Source: Gnetum montanum
Lineage: Eukaryota > Streptophyta > Gnetopsida > Gnetales > Gnetaceae
DNA length: 25,957 bases
Direction of reading: 5' to 3'
Assembly (NCBI GenBank): GCA_015680685.1
Contig: MNCI01017954.1
Span: 355,884 to 381,840, forward strand
The notes under the pieces were generated by a model that searched no databases, was not told the DNA's origin, and saw nothing but the letters and a program-made list of their open reading frames with translations. The position numbers and the translations under genes are program-made. Shown piece by piece: positions 11,134 to 20,467 of this stretch. Positions within the stretch are counted from its first letter, which is position 1. Every line of letters starts with the position of its first letter.

Positions 11134-11146
11134 GGTATTTATAGGA
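11134..11146 (-). promoter_or_regulatory. TATA box of element B LTR
   Basis: The minus strand reads TCCTATAAATACC, a strong plant TATA consensus, inside the LTR with no other candidate nearby. Transcription would run leftwards from about 11110 in this 3' copy. Confidence 0.6.
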
Positions 11147-11382
11147 TCAAGGGCATGCAAAAGGGGTGGTTTGGACACCATGTGCCTTGGGTTCACGTTG
11201 ACCTGTCTGTGCTACACATGCCATACATGACTGTTGGACTTGCATGGCTGTTGTAATGTGAGCCTGCCATGCTGCAACTGTGCACCTGCCACGCTGTAAT
11301 TGTGCCGTCAGTGTCTGGAAACATGTGTCAACGGTCCAATTAGGTGAAGTGCATTGATGTTGCACAACCACCTGCATGCCTT

Positions 11383-11830
11383 GCTATGCTTTGTAGCATA
11401 GCATGCTTAGCGTAGCGTAGAACCTTGTCATGCATTCTGCTACATGTGTGTTGCATGCTTGCTACGTTATGCTACGTTATGTAGCGTAGCGTAGCGACTG
11501 GCCTTAGTCGCGAAAATTTTGTTGATTTGCAAACTTTGCTTTCGCGAGACTTGCAAACTTTCTGATTCCGCCCTTTGAGCTACCTTCTGTCTCTTCTACA
11601 GGATTGGTACACCTTACTGCACCATGTAGCTTAGTGTAGCGTAGCAATAGACATGGTCCATCACTTCCTGATGGAAAGGAACATTGTTGAAGGACTTACG
11701 GTTGAGCGAGGGAACTGGTGGTATAGCTGTTGCCATGCTACGCTACATCACATGGCATAGCGTAGCATAGCACTCTGTTCTACAATCGTCTTTTGAAACT
11801 TGTTATGCTACATAGCTTAGCGTAGCAGAC
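11383..11830. repeat. Cluster of GCTACGCTA / TAGCGTAGC words in U3 of element B
   Basis: At least five clusters: 11383-11420, 11460-11497, 11622-11646, 11735-11773 and 11804-11827. Each is built from GCTA(C/T)G(C/T)TA and its reverse complement, often facing each other (for example 11735-11773, CTACGCTAC then TAGCGTAGC). The same word recurs in the introns of the antisense gene in this element (18229-18350, 20372-20412) and near 22531 and 22633. It may be a bound enhancer motif or the seed of a spreading short repeat. Confidence 0.65.
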
Positions 11831-12102
11831 TTCGTGACTTAGAAAACTTGCTGAACTGTTTCACACATCCAGAATGTTGCTACCAACTCCATGCATCATT
11901 TATGAGTAGGCTGTCAGCTAGGTAGGCTACTTAGGTGGGTAGGCGGGATGATCTATAGAGCTTGTTTTCACCTAAAGTAGAAAATTTGCCAAACTGGTGG
12001 CCTGAACTCAGAACGTTCTCCTCTTGAAGAACTGCTATGGTGCTTGCGCGACTTGCAAGGCTTGGTGAAGCAAGAATGACTTCAAATTTTTGGGGTGTTT
12101 CA

Positions 12103-12118
12103 TTGGCCCCTCTTTGTC
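12103..12118 (-). promoter_or_regulatory. Polypurine tract of element B
   Basis: The minus strand reads GACAAAGAGGGGCCAA immediately before the LTR start TGAAACACC. A purine tract at this exact place primes plus-strand DNA synthesis in LTR retrotransposons. It fixes the internal edge of the 3' LTR. Confidence 0.65.
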
Positions 12119-13406
12119 AAAGTCTGCAGGACAGGCTCGATAGACATTGATAAAGAATACGAAACACCAGAGCAGGAAAAATGCTAATGTTGTCACTTGG
12201 TGAGTGTTAAGAGGTCACTTGGCCACACTTGAAAGTGTTGCATTGGTTTTGAAGAGGTTAAGGCAGAGAGCAAAGATGATGTTTAGTAGAGTCCCTCATC
12301 GAATTCTTGTGAGGGACTCGTTCATGTTTTCATCTTTGGCTGGCGTTGTTCTTCAACCTGTCATAGGATAAGTGTTCCCTTAGCAGGATTAGTTGTGTTA
12401 CATTCGTGAAGGGTTTTGACCTACCTACAAATACTTTCCATATGGCGAGTTATGTTACGCACATCATGGGATTTGCACTCTGAAGTAGCTAAGCTAGCCA
12501 AGGCACTCGCTTCGCGACGTTGTAGCATTTGCTGCTGTCACAAGTCGTGCTCGCAAGGGCAAAGATCTTGCTGGCTATTGGCATTGTTGAAGCTATTGGG
12601 CATCGTTGCTGGCATGAGATGTCCAAAGAAGGAAGGGTAGTAGTGGCCTTGGTGGCACCAGTGTGGAGGAGCTGGCCTTGAAGGCACAAGGGATTATTGT
12701 GAGTGCGGATGCACTAGAATCCCTGCCAAGGGCATGCATTCTCAGTTTAGCTATGGGATTAGCTACCACATAGTTAAACGTTATGTCAGTTGAGGCGTTG
12801 ACAAGGGGTTGGAGAGTAACAATATTGTGGCTAGGCCACAATACTATTGGAACTCTAGCTACGGGAACTAGCCAAGGAACTACCGTCAAGGTGATGGGCC
12901 ATGGCGACGGTAGGTCCAGAGGGCCAGTATAATGCCATACGACATCTCCAGAGGATCAACGTGGTGACATCACGTATGCTCCATATTGTGTTCTCATTGC
13001 ATCGTGAACTACGTTCTGGAGCTGCGATGTCCCACCCACACATTAGCATCATGCATGCTCGTCTGATGCGTACTCGGCGTAGATGCATGCTGGGTATGTG
13101 ATGCGAATCCAGTTTAAGTTCTTGGTAGACCATGTGCTGATTTAAAGTCCCAGTGGACTGCTGTGCTAGTTTAAGGTCCCAGCGGACTGTATATGCCAGT
13201 TTAACGTTGTAGCGGATGAGCAGTGCCAATTTATAGTCATAGTGGATTAGCAGTGCCAATTTTACATCGTAGCGAATGGTTGCCGCTAGTTTAACGTCGT
13301 AGCGGATGTTGCTCGATGCCGTCTGTTTATCGTCATTACAGACGTTACTTGGTACGATTGCCAGTTTATCGTTGTAGCGGACGATGCTTGTCGTTGCCAT
13401 TGTGCT
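12119..13406 (-). mobile_element. 3' untranslated region of element B
   Basis: This lies between the integrase stop and the polypurine tract. Minus-strand open frames at 12593-12889 and 12855-13400 match nothing I know. The second stays open largely because it crosses a 30-bp repeat array. Tandem arrays in this 3' region are a known trait of Tat-lineage elements and a reported source of plant satellites. Confidence 0.6.
13105..13395. repeat. Imperfect 30-bp tandem array in the 3' UTR of element B
   Basis: About eight or nine units of roughly 30-38 bp, with consensus near GCTAGTTTAACGTCGTAGCGGA on the plus strand. Because several units are exactly 30 bp, the minus strand reads a ten-residue repeat ([IV]R[YW][DN][VL]KLA plus two variable residues) five times in a row. 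I take this as a by-product of the period, not a selected protein. Related units occur at 17013-17435 and 22317-22545. Confidence 0.75.
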
Positions 13407-14441
13407 TTAGACGTAGTACGGATTGAGATACTGGTGATTCACCGGGTTAGCGAACTTGTTGCCATCCATGTTCACCAGCTTGAAGGCTCCATCTCTGAAG
13501 GATTTAGTGACCACGTAAGGACCTTCCCAGTTGGCTGAGGATTTTCTCACTTGCTCACGAACGATCTTGAGGATGAGGTCTTCCTTATGCATTGGCCTTC
13601 AATGTAGGTATGCACGGTGCTTCTACTACTGCTTGCTTTGGTAGTGCTCGATGCATTTTAGCATCTACGCATGATCCTCCTCCACTGGGTTGAGGTTGAT
13701 GGTTCGCAACTCGTTGTTCTGGGCTTCGCTCATGACATCCGCGAGGATCATCTAGAGTGATGGTACTTGCAACTCAAGAGGCAATACAGCTTCAGATCCG
13801 TAAACAAGACTATAAGGGGTCTTACTTATTGCATTTCTGCACATTGTTTGGTAGGCCCACAGGACATAGAGGATTTGCTCGTGCCACCACCTCTTGCTAT
13901 TGTTAAGCATCCACTTCAGTAAGTTGATGATGGACTTATTTGTAGCCTCCGCCTGCCCTTTCGCCTATGGATAATAAGGGGAAGAAAATGATTGTTTAAT
14001 GCCTAGATTGCTATAGAAGATTCAGGTTTCCGCACTACTAAACTATGGCCCATTGTCAGTCACAATAGTCATTGGAAGCCCAAACCTTCTTACGATGTTA
14101 TCGAGGATGAAATGGCAGATTTGTTAAGATGTCATTTTCCTCAGGGGAATAGCTTCCACCCACTTGGTAAAATACTCAGTGGCAGTGATAATGAAGTTAT
14201 GGCCTACGGAGGACTTAGGCATGATAGGTCTTATGAGGTCTAATCCCCATCATTGGAAGGGCCACGTGATTTGCATTGGGTGTAGGTCTGTAGGTGAGAC
14301 ATGTATGAGATTTGCGTATCTCTGGCATGTGTCGCATGTCTTGACTTTCGACAGGCATTCATGCTCCATGTGGGGCCAATAGTACCCTGGGCATCTAATT
14401 TTGGCAGCCATAGCCCTGGGTGCTATGTGTCCACCGCACAA
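13407..14441 (-). pseudogene. int: Integrase of element B (Tat/Ogre type)
   Basis: Domains in order on the minus strand: a zinc-binding segment with GGHIA, GYYWPHM and TCDTCQRY (14441-14320); a core with D in GLDLIRPIM (about 14235), TDNGP (about 14060) and E in AKGQAEATNKS (about 13950); and a C-terminal domain with NWEGPYVV, GAFKLVNMDG and NPYYV (13540-13407). The HHCC and DDE residues are visible. Several stops occur, such as one after TDNGP, and there is a frame change relative to the second RNase H, so the enzyme is not intact. Far better preserved than the integrase of element A. Confidence 0.88.
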
Positions 14442-14650
14442 CCTCTCACGAACTTCATTAAATACCTTTCGCGCCTACTCGCCACCCACGCATGTCAGTA
14501 ATATCCCATCGTAGGAGCGTCGGGATAGGACGTCATTTCCCATGAGCACGTATTGCCAAGCATGCTTTCGGATTGCATCTCTCTGGGCAGATGTTAATCC
14601 ACTTGGGGTTCACCATGCTATAGATAAGTTTTAACATTGGCATACCACTC
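14442..14650 (-). pseudogene. Linker between second RNase H and integrase of element B
   Basis: Minus-strand sequence with stops and at least one frame change joins the two domains. It contains EWYANVKTYL and YVLMGNDV-like fragments typical of the Tat linker ('W...I..YL..G..P' then the finger). It is part of the same polyprotein and has no separate function. Confidence 0.5.
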
Positions 14651-15165
14651 CTAGGTATCCGCAGCACTAACAGATGCCACATGTTCTGCCTGAGTGATAG
14701 GCTCTACGCATTCTATAATCGCGGTTGGCAGGTTTGCCAAGGAATGTGATGGAATGTTTAACTTAAGGGTAGCTAAGGCATCTGCCACGGTGTTCTCGTT
14801 GCGTGGCACATGTTGCACATCTGTGGTTGCAAATTGCTTAAGCAGGATTTTTGCTTGATCGCAGTACGGTTGTAGGTGCATAGCTTTGCAGGCGTAGACC
14901 TCGGTGACTTGATTCACAACTAGTTGTGAATCTCCCTGGATTTCCAGGTGTTGTATGTGCAGCATTTGGGCAAGTAAGAGGCCTTTGAGTAGCCCCTTGT
15001 ATTCTGCCATATTGTTGGTGTAAGGGAACATAAATCGATAAGCAGATGGATGCATTTCCCTAGAGGGGAATGTGATTATTGCAGTGGCACTACCTCCTCG
15101 TACGGTTGAGGCGCTGTTGAAATGTAAGATGGCTTCAAAATGTGACGGGATGATGTTAACATTGC
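14651..15165 (-). pseudogene. Second (archaeal-type) RNase H of element B
   Basis: A second RNase H between the RT-RNase H and integrase is the hallmark of the Tat lineage (Ogre, Retand, Grande). The minus frame shows ILHFNSAS (canonical FDGAS, so the catalytic Asp is Asn here), SATAIITFPS, then NNMAEYKGLLKGLLLA, LEIQGDSQLVVNQV and HVPRNENTVADALA. The Glu of AEY, the Asp of GDSQLV and the Asp of ADALA are kept. It shares the reading frame of the preceding RT and RNase H, separated from them only by a stop at 15179. Confidence 0.88.
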
Positions 15166-15178
15166 TAACATATTCGTC

Positions 15179-15730
15179 TTAGAATTCAGGATCTATGGTT
15201 GCCTGGTCGTCAACTGGCGAGGTCGTGAGTTGGTTCGCTATGGCTTGACCCTTTGTCAATGATTGACTTACATAGTGTAAATCGAACTTTGCGGTTATTT
15301 CCTTCCATCGAGCTATCCTGCTACTTTCGTATAAGTTTTTAGTGATCGCCCAGAGTATATTGCTTTTGCAAATGATGTTGGTTGTACTGTGGAATAGGTA
15401 ATGCCGCCACTTTTTTAGTGCGAACACTAAGACCAGGCAATTCCTCTCCACTTCGTTGTATTTTGCCTCATGCGCTATTAACGCATGACTCAGATAATAC
15501 ACTGGTATTTCAGAACCTTCATCTCGTTTCTGACATAGCAGTGCTACAAAAGATGTGTCGGAGGTGGCAAGGTAGATAAAGAAGGGTTTATCCCTTTGTG
15601 GCGGATGCACAGTCGAGAGGTGTGAGAGTTTCTTCTTCAGGTTGTCGAAGGCTTGTTGACACTGGGTTATCCATTCAAAGTTAACCCCCTTCTTTAGAAG
15701 ATGTTGCATGGGGTGTAACTTGTCAGTCAA
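15179..15730 (-). pseudogene. RNase H domain of element B
   Basis: Continues the RT frame. It has LLKKGVNFEWITQCQQAF at the RT-RNase H junction, then FIYLATSDTSFVALL, IPVYYLSHAL, EAKYNEVERNCLVLVFALKKWRHYL and LTKGQAIANQL. In the Tat lineage this first RNase H has typically lost catalytic residues ('YLA.SD.AVSA.L'), and the second RNase H described just downstream is thought to compensate. The frame ends at a TAA at the 15179 side. Confidence 0.88.
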
Positions 15731-15754
15731 CCTTGCTATAAACCTTTGAATGAA

Positions 15755-16870
15755 TTACACTCTACCTTGCAAACCACATAAATCCTTAAGGTTTGTGGGA
15801 GGCGCTAGGTTGACGATAGCCTTGAATTTGTTAGGGTCCACCCATATTCTGGCCTTCGATACTACGAACCCTAACATGCATCCAATTTTCACCCTGAAGA
15901 CACACTTCTTAAGATTGAGGCATAAGTCGTGCATTTGGCAGCATTTGAGGACTACCCCTAGATCGCGTGGGTGATCAGTTACCTCCTTGGACTTGACTGC
16001 TATATCATCCACGTAGTCGTTTAATGTTTCTTGGATGTAGTCACTGAAAATGTAATTCATGGCTCGCTGGTAGGTTACTCTAGCATTCTTGAGCCCAAAA
16101 GGCATCATGATATAGCAGAAGGTCCTCCATGGAGTCATGAAGGTTGTTGATAGCTAGTGCTCTGGGTTAATGTGGATTTGGTTGTATCCAAAGAAACCAT
16201 CCATAAAGGATAGCAGAGCATGACCAGCCATGGTATCGATGAGCTGATCGATGCTTGGGAGTGGGAAGTTGTCCTTGATTGTCACCTTGTTCAAGTCCCA
16301 GAAGTCTATATAGATTTGTATTCCTCTTGTTTTCTTCGAAACTATGATGATGTTGGACACCCACTCTGAATAGTCGACTGTGCGGATGAAACCTGCTTGG
16401 TATAGCTTGGTGATTTCATCCCTCACGACTAGTGCAATTTTTGGCTTAACTTTGTGAGCCTTATGCTTGACTTCCTTCATGTGTGGGTCTAGGACAATGT
16501 TGTGCTGAATCAGCCTCAGATCTAGACCCAACATGTTGCTGTACGACCATGCAAAGACATTGCTATTGTCTTGCAGAATCATGGCTACGTTGTTGTGCGT
16601 TCGTGCATCTAGGAGGGAGCTGAGTTTCAATGTTTTTATCTTCCCTTTTAAGGTGGTCACAGGAGTTTCGATGAGAGGGTCCTTGGTTACATCCCCAGCC
16701 TCTAAGTCTAGGGATTTGACTAGACGCTCGAGCCAGTCTGGGGATGCTTCTAAGGCTGCTATAGTGCTAGTTGTGATCGACCCCCAGTCGATCATGTTGG
16801 GGTTCAACTATCTCGCGAGCTTGTCCTGTGGCCCTACTAACGTTAAAGGTGTGGAAAGATCATGATGGAT
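15755..16870 (-). pseudogene. RT: Reverse transcriptase of element B (Tat type)
   Basis: The minus frame carries the full RT block set: LYQAGFIRTVDYSEWVSNII, IYIDFWDLNK, NFPLPSIDQLID, FMDGFFGYNQIHI, MMPFGLKNARVTYQRAM and YVDDIAVKSK with the catalytic DD intact. Only two stops interrupt it, a TAG at 16154 and a stop at 15755. The region upstream of 16807 stays coding in the same frame up to about 16900 (GPQDKLAR, GIHHDLS). It then ends in non-coding repeat-rich DNA instead of joining the protease, which lies 6 kb away at 22884. Confidence 0.92.
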
Positions 16871-16899
16871 TCCCATCTCTTGCTTAACCTGCCATCATA

Positions 16900-17620
16900 A
16901 GATGAAAGCTTGATTAAGAGGTGTCTATCGGTAGAGATTGTGTGTAATGAAAATTTGCAAAGCAGCGACGAGATGCAACTTGCGAAGTGTAATGATATAA
17001 AGACTGCAAGTTTGCTAGTTTAGGGTCATGGTGGACCACCAAGGCTCAAGAGTATAGAACTGCTAAAGGTGTAAAACTACTGATGTAAAGTGTGAAGCCG
17101 TGTGACTATTGATATGCAAATGCCAAACTGCTAGTTTAATGTCATTTTGAACTGCCAAATTGCGACATGCAAAATCTTAACATGCAAAATAATAGTATGC
17201 GAACAGGAAACTTCGAGTATGAGAAGTAACAAATCGTTAATGTGAAAATACGAATTGCAGACATGAAAACACGAAACCGCTAGAAATTGTGATGCCACCA
17301 ATGTGGAAGAAGATATGAAAAGTGCCCATGTAAGCATGTGGTGTTGTTAGTTTAATGTCATTGCGGGTTGCTTAGTTTGAGGTCTTTTCGGACCAATCAT
17401 ATTGTGATTGTTAGGATTACTAGTTTAAGGTCTATTTGGACCCTTAATCAAAAACAAATATATATTTTTATTTTCAAGAAGGCAAGTAGCTAGCTTGAAG
17501 CGTGTCAAGGCTTTAATGCTAATAGTGCTACGATGTCATGGCAAGCATGCTACACTGTACAGCACGCTTCGCATTAATCGGAGAGAGAGAGAGAGACAAG
17601 TTTCCCCATCTTATCATTAT
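16900..17620. repeat. Repeat-rich non-coding stretch upstream of element B RT
   Basis: Made of loosely repeated short words (TGCAAA, TGCGAA, ACTGCTA) plus five copies of the GCTAGTTTAAGGTC unit at 17013, 17129, 17346, 17371 and 17415, several of which end in a GGACC half that pairs with GGTCC/GGTC. No coding motif. By position it is one flank of the PR-RT gap, where Ogre-like elements can carry an intron. Confidence 0.55.
17580..17596 (+). repeat. (GA)8 microsatellite upstream of the antisense gene
   Basis: Eight GA dinucleotides about 30 bp before a TATA box on the plus strand. GA tracts are common in plant core promoters and bind BBR/BPC factors. That role here is inferred from position only. 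Confidence 0.6.
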
Positions 17621-17623
17621 GGC

Positions 17624-17633
17624 CATAAATAGG
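17624..17633 (+). promoter_or_regulatory. TATA box of the antisense gene
   Basis: CATAAATAGG lies about 140 bp before the ATG at 17771, leaving a 5' leader of roughly 110 bp with no earlier ATG in it. It points opposite to the promoter of the host retrotransposon. Confidence 0.5.
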
Positions 17634-17770
17634 GGTTAAACCGTGGCACTTTTGCTATTTTGACCGTAAGAGCACAGAGCCCACATCGGAGCACAAGGCG
17701 ATTTTAGAGCACAAAGCAATTGTGTTAATCGGGTTTTTACAGCGAAAGGTGTAATTCTGCAAGCAGGACA

Positions 17771-17866
17771 ATGGCTCCTAAGACTCATTTAGTGCTTCCA
17801 AGGGTTGACCCTGGAGCGTGCACCACAAGCACATGTTGTAGTACGAAAGAGCACACTGTTGACCCA
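17771..17866 (+). pseudogene. Antisense gene, exon 1
   Basis: Encodes a short Thr/Cys/Pro-containing leader starting MAPKTHLVLPRVDPG, ending at a GTAGGT donor. The open frame continues into hydrophobic sequence to 18151. I treat that as intron because it is T-rich, holds no motif, and is followed by GCTACGCTA words and a TGTCGTGCAG acceptor. The phase to exon 2 is off by one, so either the donor is misplaced or an indel has occurred. Confidence 0.45.
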
Positions 17867-18228
17867 GTAGGTTACTATGTCTCCTTCGCTTCTTTTTTTT
17901 GCACTTTCTGTTGTTCTCTGCTCTTGTTTTGCATCCTATTTATTTTGTGTCTATTCTTGGCTACTTGTGTTTTCTGTGGTCATGTCATTTTAGCCTTTGC
18001 ATCGTCCCTATCACCATTTCGGTCATGGCAGATGCATAAACGTTACGTCGTGGTTGCTTGTGAGGCCGCTGAAATTGCCACCACCGCAGTTGCCATAACC
18101 GTGGGGGCTAGGGTAGTTAAAGCTATTTGGTCCTATCATGCCGTAACATAAAACCCTTGGGAGGGCTAGGCCATGCATGATGCGGCAACATGACATGTGT
18201 TTTGTTAGAGCATATTGTCAATTGTTTT

Positions 18229-18350
18229 GTTGCTACGCTAAGCTTATTCGCATGTTCTTGCTATGCTAGGCTTTCACGTCCTTGCTACACTATGTATGGG
18301 CTGAGGGTTATGCTACACTGTATACATGGATTGCTAGACATTGCTACGTT
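18229..18350. repeat. GCTACGCTA-type words in intron 1 of the antisense gene
   Basis: Variants include GCTACGCTA, GCTATGCTA, GCTACACTA, GCTACACTG and GCTACGTTG, spaced 25-45 bp apart. They are the same word family as in the LTR U3 at 11383-11830. Their placement in presumed introns supports the exon-intron model. Confidence 0.6.
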
Positions 18351-18404
18351 GCATGTGTATTACCTTTAAGTATGATGCTAACATTCTTTGATTGTGTCGT
18401 GCAG

Positions 18405-18689
18405 GGCGGGGCCAAGGCCCAGGTTGATCATTTTGAAAATTAGAGGGGTCCTATGCCATGTGAGCAGACCTATGGGCAACACCCCTCCTCCCTAGATACA
18501 TATGGGAGAGTGAGGGGTCTGGTTCAGGGAAGGGGCATGTGACTTCTTGCAATTCCTCCTCGACCACTTTAGGATGATCGTTTGGTCTTCCCTGGAGGAG
18601 GAGAAGGCATCTGGTATAATAGAAGCCCTATTGCTTGGGGCAATTTGGGGCATTTTGAGGTTTTTTACCGATGGGGCAATCATGAGCAG
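18405..18689 (+). pseudogene. Antisense gene, exon 2: HAD/FCP1-phosphatase-like segment
   Basis: Read from 18406 the exon gives RLIILKIRGVLCHVSRPMG, then after two stops WFREGACDFLQFLLDHFRM, IVWSSLEEEKASGIIEALLLG. This follows the pattern of the FCP1/NIF-type HAD phosphatases found in plants: motif I 'LVLDLNGLLCD', then 'FKRPGCDEFLEFCFERFEVGVWSS', where the WSS/WTS turn is motif II. The first catalytic Asp is Lys, so it would be inactive. Ends at an AG|GTAGGG donor. The family call comes from motif order only and needs a profile search. Confidence 0.4.
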
Positions 18690-18936
18690 GTAGGGAGAGG
18701 GATCCAGCCAACACTTAATAGGGTTAAGGTGTTTAGCCTAGATCTAGTACATGCTTGAATACAGCTGCTACCATCATTACAACACATTATTACTTGCACG
18801 TTACATGGCGACGTGCTTTCAAAACCCACAGGGGATTGTTTATTGTGCTGGTGGGTGAGTTTTGCAGCCTTGCTCTGCTGTGTTGTGCAACATTGGCCAT
18901 ATTGGCTGAATGCTAACAGTATGTGTTTTTCACTAG

Positions 18937-20336
18937 GTTCTTTATCAATGATGATGGGGTCCACGACCGATCAGGTCTGCTGGCTACAGTGCAGCTAGCC
19001 CTACAAGAGTTCTCTTCTGCTAAGAACTTGCAGGTGGGTGTGATTGGTCAGTGTGGGGGAGAATACCATACCTATCCAAGCACCTTTTATGTTTCCTACA
19101 ACTCCCGTTGTAGGAAACCCTTCAAGCTGGTCAAGGTTGAAGAAGCTATGGTTGAACTCCCGTTGTTCCCATTACCATATAGAACCAGTGGGTCAAACAA
19201 TATGTGTCGCATGCTCAAGTGTTTTTGCAATCCTTGTATTTCTTGCATCGTTATGTTAAGCGTGTTTTGAGAAAATTGTTGCATGGACGAAGAGGCCCTA
19301 GGAGGTGACGGTGGTAACTGTAGAGACACAGGGGGAAAACATCTACTTCAAATATGATGAAGTAGAAGCGAGCTAGCGCTGGTTAGACCAGGGGGCCTTA
19401 GACTCCTTGGTCAAGAATGTCCAAAAGGTGGGGCTTATGGATCTATTCATGGCCCCAAATCCAAGCGTTCCTACCACTGAGATGCTTTCCCTAGTCAACT
19501 CCTTCTCTAAGAGGGCAAGTCATTTTCGCATGCGTGTACGGGGCATGTTGGTGGTCATTGAAATCAATGACTAGCTATTTACGGTCTATTTGGTGTGCCT
19601 GCTGACAGTGTCCTCATAGGGTTAAAGTGCAAGAAGGAGTTGACCCTTCAAAAGAAGGATATCCAGGAGTGGTTGGGGCTCGTTAAGGAGCGAAAAGGGC
19701 TCCCCATGGATAAGCTTAAGGATGGCCCCTCCATAGAGATTTACCCAATCTTCCGTGCCCTTGCATTCCCCCAAATGCTTACCCAAGGGAAGGTCCTGGG
19801 GCTTGAGTAGGCTTGGATAATGTGGAAGGTTATGAAAGAAGGGGCCCATTACAACTAGGCCAGCTTCCTATGTAAGGGCTTGCAGGCTAAGATTTTGGGA
19901 GTTCGTCAAAAAATGGAGTCCCACTCTAACATACACTATGTCTTCTACATAGGCCTTCTGAAGCACTTTGCGGAGTTTTTGGTGGTTCAAGAGGATGGAG
20001 TCTGGGCCATGCGAAATCACAACCAGATTTCCAAGCCATGGATTCGACAGATCCTCCAGACCACACGAGCCTAAGATCCCCCAAAAATAATCGGGGACTC
20101 ATTGTCTGTAACGACCAAAGGTCTGGTGGCTCGCAGTGTTCATGGCCAGGACAACGTGGGAGAGACGCCCCCTACTATAGCTAGTAGTGTGACGCAGGGG
20201 GAGCATCTCATAGCTAAGACTGTGCCCAAGGAGTTGCAAAGGAAGAGACTTCTCTCAGCTAGGGAAAACCTTTGCGTAGAGGAAGAGAAGGGACGAACAC
20301 TGCGGCTTATGCTATAGAGGATGCAACCTCCCATTG
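18937..20336 (+). pseudogene. Antisense gene, exon 3 (long, frameshifted)
   Basis: Starts after a TTTTTCACTAG acceptor that joins exon 2 in phase (AG|G). Early part: FFINDDGVHDRSGLLATVQ, YHTYPSTFYVSYNSRCRKPF and KLVKVEEAMVELPLFPLP. The frame then moves at about 19185 and 19275, giving ENIYFKYDEVEA and GLMDLFMAPNPS, and at about 19588. From there to 20336 it is a single frame with TAG, TAG, TAA and TAG stops. The stretch VRGMLVVIEIND...YFGVPADS resembles 'VRG..V.FS...IN..LGLP' of the putative plant transposon proteins (Transposase_32-like), at low confidence. Ends at an ATTG|GTAAAT donor. Confidence 0.5.
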
Positions 20337-20371
20337 GTAAATGCTTTCATGGAATGCTTACTTTGCTATTG

Positions 20372-20412
20372 TTTGCTACGCTATGCTGCGCTAGGCGATG
20401 TAGGATAGCGTA
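20372..20412. repeat. GCTACGCTATGCTGCGCTA motif in intron 3
   Basis: Intron 3 of the antisense gene (20337-20467) contains GCTACGCTATGCTGCGCTAG followed by GGATAGCGTAAC, again the LTR word family. The intron is short and ends TTTCCTAG. Confidence 0.6.
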
Positions 20413-20467
20413 ACATATGCTTTGAGCTAATTTGTTTTGGACCAATGCAAACATGCTTCTTTCCTAG

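Larger units (their letters stand above)
10464..12102 (-). mobile_element. 3' LTR of Tat/Ogre-type element B
   Basis: The block starts TGACCA at 10464 and ends GTGTTTCA at 12102, giving the TG...CA ends of an LTR of about 1.64 kb. A sharp rise in GC at 10464 separates it from the AT-rich flank. On the minus strand it has a TATA box (CTATAAATA, 11136-11144), which places U3 at about 11150-12102 and R-U5 at 10464-11110. A polypurine tract lies directly outside the 12102 end. U3 carries many GCTACGCTA-type words (11383-11830). The matching 5' LTR would lie beyond element C, outside the window, so LTR identity cannot be measured. Confidence 0.7.

Noticed and set aside
13105-13395. Regularly spaced repeat as a CRISPR array
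   Set aside because: Units are imperfect, head-to-tail without unique spacers of constant length, and lie inside a plant retrotransposon.
12593-13400. Two minus-strand open frames after the integrase as an extra protein gene
   Set aside because: No recognisable domain. One is kept open by a 30-bp repeat array, and the position is the known repeat-bearing 3' UTR.
17867-18151. Open frame continuing from MAPKTHLVLP into Cys/Phe/Leu-rich sequence, looking like a membrane segment
   Set aside because: It is T-rich sequence after a GTAGGT donor, with no motif. The hydrophobicity comes from base composition, so I treat it as intron.
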